28,154 nt of DNA from an uncultured Oscillospiraceae bacterium (GCA_910584285.1 CAJTYK010000027.1:1-28154), one strand, 5' to 3'; shown: positions 7,325 through 14,006, numbered from the stretch's first letter. Notes: generated by a model not told the origin, from the sequence alone. A program made the numbers and translations.

Positions 7325-8484
7325 CTACGGCAAAGAAAAGAGCGAACGGTGAGGGCAGTCTGCGAAAGCGTTCCGATGGCCGCTGGGAGGGGCGTTACAC
7401 AGCGGGCCGCGACCCGGTGACGGGCAAAGCTATCTACAAAAATGTGCTGGCGAAAACCCAGAAGGAGTGCAAGGAAAAATTGGCCCAGGCCATTGAGAAA
7501 AATGGAAAGGTGGATGTAGTCCGCAGCGGCAAATACACGGTGGCCGAGTGGGTACGGCTGTGGTTCGAGACCTACTCCAAGCCCTCCATCCGGGAGCAGA
7601 CGGCGTACTATTACAACAACTACATCGAGAAACACATCGTCCCCGGCATCGGCTCCATTCGGCTGGACAAGCTCACCACGATCCAGATCCAGCAGTTCTA
7701 CAACAAGCTGAAAACCTCCGGGCGCGTCCAGCGGTACGAACACATCGAGCTGAAGGACAAGGGATTGAGCAACCGCTTCATCCATGGTATCCACGGGGTA
7801 CTCCGCTCGGCGCTGGAGCAAGCAAAAAAGGAAAAGCTGATCACCGACAATCCGGCGGAGGGTTGCAAGCTCCCCAAGATCGAAAAGAAGGAGATGAAGG
7901 TGCTGCTCCCCGAGCAGATCGGTGCCTATCTCCAGGAGGCCAACAGGCGCGGCCTCCTCCCGGCCTACTACCTGGAGCTGACCAGCGGCCTGCGCCGGGG
8001 AGAGCTGCTGGCCCTTCTCTGGACTGACCTGGACGTGGAGAACATGACCATCTCCGTGACCAAACAGGTGAACCGCATCAACGGCGAACTCAAGGTAAGC
8101 CAACCCAAGACCAGCAACTCCATCCGCACGATCCCCATCCCGAAGCAGGCGGTGGACCTGCTCATTCTGGAGCACGAAAAGCACTCGGACAATCCGTATA
8201 TGTTCCCCTCGCCCAAGACGGGGACAATGTACGACCCGGACTCGTTCCGGCATACCCACGAGAAGATCTTGGCGGCGGCAGGGATAGAGCATATCCGCTT
8301 CCACGATTTAAGGCATACGTTCGCCACCTTGTCTTTGCAGCATGGCGTGGACGTGAAGACTCTCTCCAACACCCTGGGCCACTACAGCGCGGGGTTCACG
8401 CTGGACACCTACACCCACGCCACCCAGCGGATGAAGCGGGAGGCGGCGGACACCATCGGCAGCGTCATTGACCAAGCGATGTAA
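7321..8484 (+). CDS. int: Tyrosine-type site-specific integrase (Tn916 Int-like)
   Basis: 387 residues. The N-terminal arm-binding domain (RANGEGSLRKRSDGRWEGRY, residues 7-26, through TQKECKEKLAQ) is of the AP2-like type seen in Tn916 and ICE integrases. Residues ~70-175 form the SAM-like core-binding domain. The catalytic domain carries R225 (TSGLRRGE), the HDLRH box (H328, R331), LGH (H354) and the nucleophile Y364 in LDTYTHAT. All catalytic residues are present, so the enzyme looks functional even though the upstream HTH gene is broken. It overlaps the DUF6809-like gene by 4 bases; GGAGGTG lies only about 1 nt before the ATG, so translation is probably coupled. Attachment sites were not identified: no duplicated tRNA end or long direct repeat was found. 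Confidence 0.93.
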   Translation: MTTAKKRANGEGSLRKRSDGRWEGRYTAGRDPVTGKAIYKNVLAKTQKECKEKLAQAIEKNGKVDVVRSGKYTVAEWVRLWFETYSKPSIREQTAYYYNNYIEKHIVPGIGSIRLDKLTTIQIQQFYNKLKTSGRVQRYEHIELKDKGLSNRFIHGIHGVLRSALEQAKKEKLITDNPAEGCKLPKIEKKEMKVLLPEQIGAYLQEANRRGLLPAYYLELTSGLRRGELLALLWTDLDVENMTISVTKQVNRINGELKVSQPKTSNSIRTIPIPKQAVDLLILEHEKHSDNPYMFPSPKTGTMYDPDSFRHTHEKILAAAGIEHIRFHDLRHTFATLSLQHGVDVKTLSNTLGHYSAGFTLDTYTHATQRMKREAADTIGSVIDQAM

Positions 8485-8510
8485 GAAAGCCAGAAACGGA
8501 AAAAGCAGGA

Positions 8511-8540
8511 GCGGGCAAGGATTTTCTGCCCGCCCCTTTA
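8511..8540 (+). terminator. Terminator-like hairpin after the integrase
   Basis: GCGGGCA at 8511-8517 pairs perfectly with 8527-8533 around a 9-nt loop, then CCCTTTA. It lies 26 nt after the integrase stop. The T tract is short. The remaining 8541-8662 is AT-rich and holds nothing I recognise. Confidence 0.55.
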
Positions 8541-8662
8541 TTCAATAGAACAAATGATGATCTGCCTTTGGCTTTTTACAAATCTGAAAATCAATAAGAA
8601 ATAGGTACTGCAACTTCTGCACAATATTGTCAAAGCCTTTTTGAGACAGGTTAGTTAATTTA

Positions 8663-8980
8663 TTATTGACATTCCTCAAGCACTGTTGCTAACGCTCTGA
8701 TAATGGTGTTTTTCAACGGCTCATTCTCTTTACTTACACGTACTGTAACTATACGCATAAGTGAGTCTGCATACTCATTATACAAGCCTCCAAACAACTC
8801 TTTCGCAAATCCAGAAGTGATGAAATCAACTTTAGAAAAATCAAGGATAATTTTTGCATATGTGCTGGATTTGAATTCCTGAATGACATCGTCTTTTAGT
8901 TGGATTCCCAACACACGCCCAACAGCTCCGTCAACACCCTTTTCATGCATATCAATGATTAAGATTTTCTCACTGTTCAT
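8663..8980 (-). CDS. STAS-like domain protein (DUF4325 type)
   Basis: 105 residues from the ATG at 8980; a TTG at 8995 would add five residues (MGGFL) but overlaps the upstream gene more. A G6 run about 7 nt before the ATG can serve as ribosome site. The core IILDFSKVDFITSGFAKELF (residues 44-63) is the strand-helix signature of STAS-like DUF4325 proteins: a hydrophobic strand, D-F-S, then the SGFAKE helix where an anti-sigma-antagonist would carry its phospho-serine. The overlap of 11 bases with the ATPase gene implies translational coupling and probably a protein pair. Low GC compared with the flanks suggests recent gain. Anti-sigma-factor antagonist-like signalling is inferred from fold; the partner sigma or effector is unknown. 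Confidence 0.72.
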   Translation of the reverse strand: MNSEKILIIDMHEKGVDGAVGRVLGIQLKDDVIQEFKSSTYAKIILDFSKVDFITSGFAKELFGGLYNEYADSLMRIVTVRVSKENEPLKNTIIRALATVLEECQ

Positions 8981-9923
8981 CAAAAAGCCCCCCAATCATT
9001 TCATCAATATATTCCTTCGTACTTTGATGGCACTTCGAGTGCGTATTTAAGGTTTCTTCAAACGGAATGACCGCATCTTTTTTTATAACAAATGAAACCA
9101 AAGTTCCATTTGTTATAGTGCCATTATAGATTCGATCGTCTTTTGATGAGATTGTGAGATAACACCCCGAACTCCAAATATAGAGTGTCCCATTCCCCCC
9201 ACGAATAAACTCAGCAGCGGAATATAAGCCAAAGCCGGGACTGCCATTAGGGTGCCCAGATATCCCATTTTGTACAGCAGCTTTAACTGAATCTTTCTTG
9301 TTTATGTCCTGAAATCTCTTATTGTTCTTTTGCAAACTTTTATATATTCCTTGCCCACGGTCTCCAATACAAACTTCATAACAGCTATCATGTTCAAGGG
9401 CACAAATATAGACTGGCTTTGGATAAGTTTCCGCATCATAACATTCATAACCATGAACCCCTGCATTATCCCAGAGTTCATTTATCATATAATCAATCGC
9501 ACAATATGTTTCGTCTGGAACAGAACCTTTAATCACTACATTAGAAACAATATCGCGATGTGCTCTGCTGCACTCATGAATATTTTTACAACAGTGAATA
9601 TCATAGAAGAACTTTTCAGTAATAGCAATATCTTCGTCGGAATCAGCTCGTGGTATCAGGTTCATTCGTTTCAAAAAAGAATCCGTTTGGGGATTACTTT
9701 TTCGATAAAAAGTTTTCTTTCCAAGCTCAAGAAGGCTGTCACGCCACATATTGATGTATATTAACCCTGCGGGGGATATAGAAGTACACGCCGAAAAATC
9801 AAAAATGACTCGATCGACTTCTTGAAGAAAACTCTTTCTATAGTCAATATCAAGTTTGCTGAAAATAGGTTGCGCCTGCTCTGTTGAAATCTTGGCAGGC
9901 AGTTTGATAATGTACGAATTCAT
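8970..9923 (-). CDS. ATP-binding protein: N-terminal STAS-like domain plus GHKL/HATPase domain
   Basis: 317 residues from ATG 9923 (a TTG one codon earlier is possible; GGAG lies 8 nt upstream of the ATG). Residues ~10-70 (EVDRVIFDFSACTSISPAGL...) look like a STAS fold. Residues ~115-280 form a GHKL ATPase: N-box YMINELWDNAGVHGY (E149, N153), G1 box IGDRGQGI (D188, G190, G192), G2-like GSPGFGLYSAAEF (227-239), and a last strand GTLVSFVI. There is no dimerisation/phospho-histidine segment, so it is not a classical sensor kinase; it resembles SpoIIAB/RsbW-type anti-sigma kinases enlarged with a STAS domain. Paired with a DUF4325 protein it may form a partner-switch module. AT-rich DNA, own promoter, position beside an integrase and Fic: accessory function likely, substrate unknown. 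Confidence 0.75.
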   Translation of the reverse strand: MNSYIIKLPAKISTEQAQPIFSKLDIDYRKSFLQEVDRVIFDFSACTSISPAGLIYINMWRDSLLELGKKTFYRKSNPQTDSFLKRMNLIPRADSDEDIAITEKFFYDIHCCKNIHECSRAHRDIVSNVVIKGSVPDETYCAIDYMINELWDNAGVHGYECYDAETYPKPVYICALEHDSCYEVCIGDRGQGIYKSLQKNNKRFQDINKKDSVKAAVQNGISGHPNGSPGFGLYSAAEFIRGGNGTLYIWSSGCYLTISSKDDRIYNGTITNGTLVSFVIKKDAVIPFEETLNTHSKCHQSTKEYIDEMIGGLFDEQ

Positions 9924-9989
9924 CAAACACGCTCCGATTCTGTTTTGTTACCTTTTTTCATACAACGGTCAACGTTTTTGTGCAAATTA

Positions 9990-10018
9990 ATTATAAACAA
10001 GAAATGTAAATAAATCAA
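9990..10018 (-). promoter_or_regulatory. Predicted sigma-70 promoter of the STAS/HATPase operon
   Basis: On the - strand TTGATT (10013-10018), 17-nt spacer, TATAAT (9990-9995), about 67 nt before the ATG at 9923. The -10 is perfect and the -35 matches at four of six positions; the surroundings are very AT-rich. Confidence 0.65.
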
Positions 10019-10048
10019 CAGGAACTTACATATAAAAGTGCAGACAAA

Positions 10049-10089
10049 ACGGGCGGAAGCAGATGAGATTCCCATTTGCTCCTGCCCGT
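10049..10089 (-). terminator. Large imperfect hairpin downstream of fic
   Basis: Arms 10049-10067 and 10071-10089 pair at 17 of 19 positions (two G-U), loop ATT. On the - strand it is followed by CCCGTTTTGTCTG. It lies ~110 nt after the fic stop codon and just upstream of the STAS/HATPase promoter, so it most likely isolates that promoter from fic transcription. Confidence 0.5.
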
Positions 10090-10102
10090 TCTATCGCATT
10101 CC

Positions 10103-10146
10103 GCCCACCATCTGCCGGAGAGCCTCCCCCTCGCCATCTGGTGGGC
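10103..10146. repeat. Second inverted repeat downstream of fic
   Basis: GCCCACCA at 10103-10110 and its complement TGGTGGGC at 10139-10146 enclose a 28-nt GC-rich loop that repeats CCATCTG/CCATCTGG near both ends. It has no T tract. Together with 10049-10089 it gives two hairpins in the 182-nt gap after fic. Confidence 0.5.
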
Positions 10147-10196
10147 TAATAGAACAAGACAAAGGTAGAATAAGTATAAAACACTCTCTCCAACAT

Positions 10197-10955
10197 CTAC
10201 CCGCTCTTCCGCTCCATGCGGGCGATCTGTTTCTCCCACGTCTTTTCCGCCTGCCGTTTGAGAAACTCCTGCAGTGGTGCCAGCTCCTGCTGGGCGTCCC
10301 ACGCCTCCAGCGCGGCGTAGTACTTCTTGCGATCCTCCTCGTGGATGATGACGGGCGGATGCCCGTGGAGCACCAGCAGATAATTCATCGCAAGCCGACC
10401 CACCCTTCCGTTGCCGTCCGCGAAAGGGTGGATATTCTCAAACTTGGCATGAAAGTACGCTGCGGCTGTCAACACATTCTCTGAAGTCACATCCCGCAAT
10501 TCTTCCAGCAGCTCTCGCACCTCGTCCACTACGTCCTCAGGAGCGGCTCCAACCTCCTCGCGGCCCGTCACGTAGTCGTGACGCTTGTACTCACCGGGGC
10601 GTTCCCCCAACTGCCAGCGCCGTGTGTCATAGGTGTTTTGGGTCAGGCAGAACTGGAGCTCCCTGACGAACGCCTCGTCCAAAGGACGCCTTGCCTGGAA
10701 CGCGCTCAGGAACAGTTCATAGGCTTCCTTGGCGTTGCGGATCTCGAACAGAGTCCGCAGGTCCCCGGTATAGGCAGTAACGCCATCATGCTCGAAAATC
10801 TCCCTGGTATCGTTGTAGGTGACATTGTCATTCTCAATTTTCCCGGAATGGTACGCAAAGGCAATACCAAAGGCGTTCAGCGTCTCAGCCAGCTCAGCAT
10901 CTGTGGTAATATTTTTGCGCCGCCATAGTTCCAGCGCCTTCTCGTAACCGCCCAT
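10197..10955 (-). CDS. fic: Fic family protein, self-inhibited class (probable AMP-transferase)
   Basis: 252 residues. The Fic motif is complete: HPFADGNGRVGR at 176-187, with H176 as base, the phosphate-binding loop DGNG and the final R187. That predicts transfer of AMP from ATP to a Ser/Thr/Tyr hydroxyl of a target protein. Upstream, HSGKIEN (S37-E41-N42) matches the inhibitory motif (S/T)xxxE(G/N), placed N-terminally, i.e. class II Fic, where E41 blocks ATP binding until released. GEYKRHDYVTG (121-131) is the flap that holds the target. There is no separate antitoxin gene, consistent with self-inhibition. Start ATG 10955 has GGGAGG about 6-7 nt upstream. GC is like the chromosome, unlike the AT-rich genes next to it. 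Target unknown. Confidence 0.92.
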   Translation of the reverse strand: MGGYEKALELWRRKNITTDAELAETLNAFGIAFAYHSGKIENDNVTYNDTREIFEHDGVTAYTGDLRTLFEIRNAKEAYELFLSAFQARRPLDEAFVRELQFCLTQNTYDTRRWQLGERPGEYKRHDYVTGREEVGAAPEDVVDEVRELLEELRDVTSENVLTAAAYFHAKFENIHPFADGNGRVGRLAMNYLLVLHGHPPVIIHEEDRKKYYAALEAWDAQQELAPLQEFLKRQAEKTWEKQIARMERKSG

Positions 10956-10998
10956 AAAATGCCTCCCTGTGCTATCCGTTCCGTTGTGTCCTTTCGGC

Positions 10999-11047
10999 GT
11001 CTGGGTCGCGGTCTGGGTCTTGCCTCAATTCAGATTTTGACCCAGAC
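10999..11047. promoter_or_regulatory. Three 9-nt repeats upstream of fic (operator-like)
   Basis: GTCTGGGTC occurs at 10999-11007 and 11011-11019 (12-nt period), and inverted as GACCCAGAC at 11039-11047. The second and third copies are a perfect 9-bp inverted repeat with a 19-nt spacer. They sit 44-92 nt upstream of the fic start, where its promoter should be. No consensus -35/-10 pair is clear. Confidence 0.5.
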
Positions 11048-11071
11048 TGATTTTAAACCAAAAAGTGATGA

Positions 11072-11105
11072 AAAATCCCTAATTTCTTACGAAATTAGGG
11101 ATTTT
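11072..11105 (-). terminator. Rho-independent terminator of the tRNA operon
   Basis: Perfect 15-bp inverted repeat, arms 11072-11086 and 11091-11105, loop of 4 nt, beginning one base after the encoded CCA of tRNA-Val. The - strand continues with TTTTTC (the outer A-T pairs and one more base). Confidence 0.9.
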
Positions 11106-11106
11106 G

Positions 11107-11183
11107 TGGTGGAGACTACAGAACTCGAATCTGTGACCTCTTGCGTGTGAAGCAAGCGCTCTAACCAACTGAGCTAAGCCTCC
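11107..11183 (-). tRNA. tRNA-Val(CAC)
   Basis: 77 nt including encoded CCA. The acceptor stem GGAGGCT/AGTCTCC, the D-arm GCTCAGTTGGTTAGAGC and the TTCGAGT T-loop are present. The anticodon arm CTTGC-TTCACAC-GCAAG gives anticodon CAC, reading GTG. It is last in the Met-Glu-Val operon and is followed at once by the terminator. Its 3' end would be a natural integration site, but no second copy of it lies in the window. Confidence 0.95.
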
Positions 11184-11187
11184 ATAT

Positions 11188-11262
11188 TGGTGACCCGGAC
11201 GGGAATCGAACCCGTGTTACCGCCGTGAAAGGGCGGTGTCTTAGCCGCTTGACCACCGGGCC
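11188..11262 (-). tRNA. tRNA-Glu(TTC)
   Basis: 75 nt including encoded CCA. Acceptor GGCCCGG pairs with CCGGGTC (one G-U). The anticodon arm CCGCC-CTTTCAC-GGCGG gives anticodon TTC, reading GAA/GAG. The T-arm ACGGG-TTCGATT-CCCGT is perfect. Four bases separate it from tRNA-Val. Confidence 0.95.
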
Positions 11263-11296
11263 GTGGTGCCCGAGGCGGGCTGAGTCAGGAACGGTG

Positions 11297-11328
11297 CCCG
11301 AAGAAGCGGCCATCGCCGCTTCTTCGGG
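11297..11328. repeat. Perfect hairpin between tRNA-Glu and tRNA-Met
   Basis: CCCGAAGAAGCGGC (11297-11310) and its exact complement (11315-11328), 4-nt loop CATC, one base from the encoded CCA of tRNA-Met. There is no T tract on either side. It would be transcribed inside the tRNA precursor, so a role in processing is possible. Confidence 0.6.
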
Positions 11329-11329
11329 A

Positions 11330-11406
11330 TGGTAGCGGCGACTGGATTCGAACCGGTGACAACTCGGGTATGAACCGAGTGCTCTAGCCAACTGAGCTAC
11401 GCCGCC
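11330..11406 (-). tRNA. tRNA-Met(CAT), elongator type
   Basis: 77 nt including encoded CCA. The anticodon arm CTCGG-TTCATAC-CCGAG gives CAT. The acceptor starts with a fully paired GGCGGCG, so it is not the initiator, which has an unpaired first base and three G-C pairs below the anticodon. The body resembles the Bacillus elongator Met tRNA. A tRNA-Ile with lysidine-modified CAT is less likely but cannot be fully excluded. Confidence 0.88.
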
Positions 11407-11437
11407 ATGTTTGCCGCCCTCAACAGGGGCAAGTGAT

Positions 11438-11466
11438 AATATACCTCATTTTCGAAGAAATGTCAA
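11438..11466 (-). promoter_or_regulatory. Near-consensus sigma-70 promoter of the tRNA operon
   Basis: On the - strand TTGACA (11461-11466), 17-nt spacer, TATATT (11438-11443), ~32 nt before tRNA-Met. This is among the strongest promoter matches in the window, as expected for stable RNA. Confidence 0.85.
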
Positions 11467-11569
11467 CCTTTTTTTTGCCCCTCTGTAAAAATTTCTTCGG
11501 ATTTTTTCGCCCCAATCAGCCTCCCCGATCCGCCCGGAACCGGGCCTCCCCACCCCGGCCAGGCGGACG

Positions 11570-11600
11570 GCAAAGCCCCCGGCCAAGCCGGGGACTTTGC
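11570..11600 (-). terminator. Terminator-like hairpin after pgi
   Basis: 14-nt arms 11570-11583 and 11587-11600, loop CAA, one mismatch (G-U on the transcribed strand), 20 nt after the pgi stop. A T tract is absent directly behind it, but T/A-rich DNA follows further on (11469-11479 on the + strand). Confidence 0.55.
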
Positions 11601-11620
11601 TTCAAGCGTTTCTCCGTGTC

Positions 11621-12883
11621 TCAGGGCTTGCCCAGCAGGGCAAACATATTCTTCTTGTACGCCTCCACGCCGGGTTGGTTAAAGGGATTGACCCCCAGCA
11701 CATGGCCGCTGATCCCGCAAGACAGCTCAAAGAAGTACAGCAGCTCCCCGAAGGCCCGCACACCCATCTTGTCCATCCGCAGCACCATGGCGGGCGCGCC
11801 GCCGTCCTTATGGGCGGCCAGGGTGCCCTGGAAGGCCATCTCCCGGACAAAGCTCAGGGGCTTGCCCGCCAGATAGTTCAAGTTGTCCCCGTTGTCGTCG
11901 CTGTAGGGAATCTTGATGTCACAGCCGGTGTCGTCCACATAGATCACCGTCTCAAACAGGTGGCGCTCCCCGTCCTGGATATACTGGCCCAGAGAGTGGA
12001 GATCGGTGGTGAACTGGGCGGAGGCGGGGAAGATCCCCTTACCGTCCTTGCCCTCCGACTCGCCGAACAGCTGCTTAAGCCACTCGCCCACAAAGGCATA
12101 GGAGGGCTCATAGGTGCAGAACAGCTCGATCTTCTTGCCCTTGCGGTACAGCAGGTTCCGGGCGGCCACGTACTGCCACACCGGGTTAGACATATCCCGC
12201 TTATCAAAGGCCGTCATGGCATCATGGGCGCCACCCATCAGCTCAGAGATATCCGTACCGCCCACGGCGATGGGCAGCAGACCTACGGCGGACAGCACAG
12301 AGAACCGGCCACCCACGTCGTCGGGCACCACAAAGGTCTCCCAGCCGTTGGAGTCGGCCAGGGTCTTGAGGGCGCCCCGGGCCTTGTCGGTGGTGGCGTA
12401 AATGCGCTGGTTGGCCTTGTCGCCGTACTGCTTCACCAGCAGCTCCCGGAACACCCGGAAGGCCACCGCGGGCTCGGTGGTGCCGCCGGACTTGGAGATC
12501 ACGTTGATAGACCAGTCCCGGTCGTCAATGCGGCGGATCACGTTGTCCAGCTCGTTGGGGCTGAGGGAGCAGCCCACAAAGCAGATCTCGGGGCCGTTGG
12601 AGGGGAACACCTCCAGAGCAGCCCGGGCGCCCAGGTAGGAGCCGCCGATGCCCACCACCACCAGCACCTGGGAGTCCTCCCGAATCTTGGCGGCGGCCTT
12701 CTGGATGCGGGCAAATTCCTCTTTGTCGTAGTTCTCAGGCAGGCGCACCCAGCCGGTGAAGTCGGAGCCGGGGGCGGCGGGGTCGTACAGCTTGGCGTGG
12801 GCGATTTCCACCTCGGGGGCCAGGGCGTCAATCTCCTCCCTGGAAACCACGCCCTCCAGATTGGACAAATCGAGTTTCAGCAT
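11621..12883 (-). CDS. pgi: Glucose-6-phosphate isomerase
   Basis: Interconverts glucose-6-P and fructose-6-P, joining glycogen-derived sugar to glycolysis. 420 residues, slightly shorter than the ~450-residue Firmicutes form. VVVGIGGSYLGARAALEVF (residues 75-93) is the sugar-phosphate SIS motif, ISKSGGTTEPAVAFRVFREL (from 129) carries the phosphate-binding S-K-S-G-G-T-T, and LGQYIQDGERHLFETVI is the conserved helix near the C-terminal catalytic region. The start ATG 12883 has AGGAGG about 8 nt upstream. The gene follows glk after a 208-nt gap filled with hairpins and may have a weak promoter of its own (12916-12944). Its presence at the end of a glycogen cluster fits the direction of flow from glgP. 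Confidence 0.96.
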   Translation of the reverse strand: MLKLDLSNLEGVVSREEIDALAPEVEIAHAKLYDPAAPGSDFTGWVRLPENYDKEEFARIQKAAAKIREDSQVLVVVGIGGSYLGARAALEVFPSNGPEICFVGCSLSPNELDNVIRRIDDRDWSINVISKSGGTTEPAVAFRVFRELLVKQYGDKANQRIYATTDKARGALKTLADSNGWETFVVPDDVGGRFSVLSAVGLLPIAVGGTDISELMGGAHDAMTAFDKRDMSNPVWQYVAARNLLYRKGKKIELFCTYEPSYAFVGEWLKQLFGESEGKDGKGIFPASAQFTTDLHSLGQYIQDGERHLFETVIYVDDTGCDIKIPYSDDNGDNLNYLAGKPLSFVREMAFQGTLAAHKDGGAPAMVLRMDKMGVRAFGELLYFFELSCGISGHVLGVNPFNQPGVEAYKKNMFALLGKP

Positions 12884-12915
12884 AGATCAAATCCTCCTAA
12901 AGCAAGCAAAGAATG

Positions 12916-12944
12916 ATAATACGGTTTCTTGATAAAACGGTTAA
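12916..12944 (-). promoter_or_regulatory. Possible weak promoter of pgi
   Basis: On the - strand TTAACC (12939-12944), 17-nt spacer, TATTAT (12916-12921), 33 nt before the pgi start. Each box matches 4-5 of 6. It overlaps the first hairpin of the palindromic block, so hairpin formation and promoter use could affect each other. Confidence 0.35.
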
Positions 12945-13072
12945 AACCTTTTTATCGCGGCGATTCGCGCCGCCGCGCCTACGGCGCGCCAAGAAAAGTA
13001 TCGACGACATTCTTGACGGCTTCGCCGTCTGGCCGCGTTCCGCGGCCCCATAAAACGGTTTCACCGTTTTAT
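12931..13072. repeat. Block of six consecutive hairpins between glk and pgi
   Basis: Inverted repeats in order: 12931-12956 (12-bp arms, one mismatch), 12957-12973 (6 bp, GCGGCG/CGCCGC), 12974-12988 (6 bp, loop TAC), 13015-13029 (GACGGC-TTC-GCCGTC), 13031-13047 (7 bp, loop TTC), 13050-13072 (10 bp, loop TTC). The first and last share ATAAAACGGTT, so the block is bracketed by similar hairpins. It occupies most of the 208-nt gap. I see no gene in it. It resembles REP-type or other small palindromic intergenic elements. Confidence 0.8.
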
Positions 13073-13091
13073 GAAGAATTAGTATGAGGAA

Positions 13092-14006
13092 TTACACGGA
13101 CTGGGTAAAAAACAGGGCCGCGCCGCCAAAAATGCCGGCGTTGTTCCCCAGCTGGGCCAGGGCGAAGCGCACCTCCCGGCAGGGCGGGAACACATTTTTC
13201 TGGAATGCAGCCTCCACTGGATCCAGCAGCGCCCGGCCGGCGGCAGATACGCCGCCTCCCAGCAGGATGACCTCCGGGTTGACCACGCAGCCCAGGATGG
13301 CAGCGGCGGTGCCCAGGGCGGCGCCCGCCTCCTCGGTGACTCGCTTGGCGTTCTCATCCCCGGCGGCGGCCGCGTCGTACACATCCTTGGCGGTGACCTT
13401 CTCCATCTCCTTAAAGGGGGAGAACTCCCGGGCCGCCCGGATGATGCCAGTGGCAGAGGCGGTGACCTCCAGGCAGCCGTATTTGCCGCAGGAGCACTGC
13501 CATTCGGTGTGGAAGGGCATGGGCAGATGGCCCACCTCCCCGCCGCCGCCGGTGGCGCCGGACACAATCCGTCCGTCGCAGATCACGCCGCCTCCAATGC
13601 CGGTGCCCACGGTGAACAGCACCAGGTTGCGGCAGCCCTTGCCACCCCCCTGCCACAGCTCGCCCAGGGCGGCCAGGTTGGCGTCGTTGGCCACCTTGAC
13701 GGGCATTCCGGCCCGGCTGCCCAGCTCCCGGGCCACGTCCACGTCCCCCCAGCCCAGGTTGACGCACCCCCGCACCAGCGACTGGTTCAGCACCGGGCCG
13801 GGCACCCCCACCCCGGCGCCGATGCACATGGCGTCTGGGAAGCTGTCCAGCACCTGGCGCATATTGGCGGCGATGTCGTCAAAGGCCGCGGACAGCTCCC
13901 GCTGGGTGGAGAATTCCCGCTTTTCCAGCAGATCCCCCTCCTGGCTCACCAGCCCCAGCTTGACGGTGGTGCCGCCGATGTCGATGCCAAAGCATACCTG
14001 TCTCAT
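13092..14006 (-). CDS. glk: ROK family glucokinase
   Basis: Phosphorylates glucose to glucose-6-P with ATP. 304 residues. FGIDIGGTTVKLGLV (6-20) is the phosphate-binding loop. VANDANLAALGE (105-116) carries the catalytic aspartate D108. The ROK sugar-binding glutamate and histidine are in GEVGHLP (E157, H160). The ROK zinc motif CSCGKYGCLE (C171, C173, C178) is intact. No N-terminal DNA-binding domain is present, so it is a kinase, not a ROK repressor. Start ATG 14006 has GAGGAGG about 7 nt upstream. It follows glgP by 47 nt and probably shares its transcript: free glucose released at glycogen branch points would be its substrate. Other hexoses cannot be excluded from sequence. Confidence 0.93.
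   Translation of the reverse strand: MRQVCFGIDIGGTTVKLGLVSQEGDLLEKREFSTQRELSAAFDDIAANMRQVLDSFPDAMCIGAGVGVPGPVLNQSLVRGCVNLGWGDVDVARELGSRAGMPVKVANDANLAALGELWQGGGKGCRNLVLFTVGTGIGGGVICDGRIVSGATGGGGEVGHLPMPFHTEWQCSCGKYGCLEVTASATGIIRAAREFSPFKEMEKVTAKDVYDAAAAGDENAKRVTEEAGAALGTAAAILGCVVNPEVILLGGGVSAAGRALLDPVEAAFQKNVFPPCREVRFALAQLGNNAGIFGGAALFFTQSV

Noticed and set aside
11107..11183. tRNA-Val 3' end as the attachment site of the integrase element
   Set aside because: I found no second copy of its 3' end sequence elsewhere in the window, and the intact terminator follows it directly.
11330..11406. Initiator tRNA-Met
   Set aside because: The first acceptor pair is formed and the anticodon stem lacks the three consecutive G-C pairs of initiators, so it is the elongator type.
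12931..13072. CRISPR array
   Set aside because: The stems differ in sequence and are adjacent without uniform spacers; no cas gene is present.
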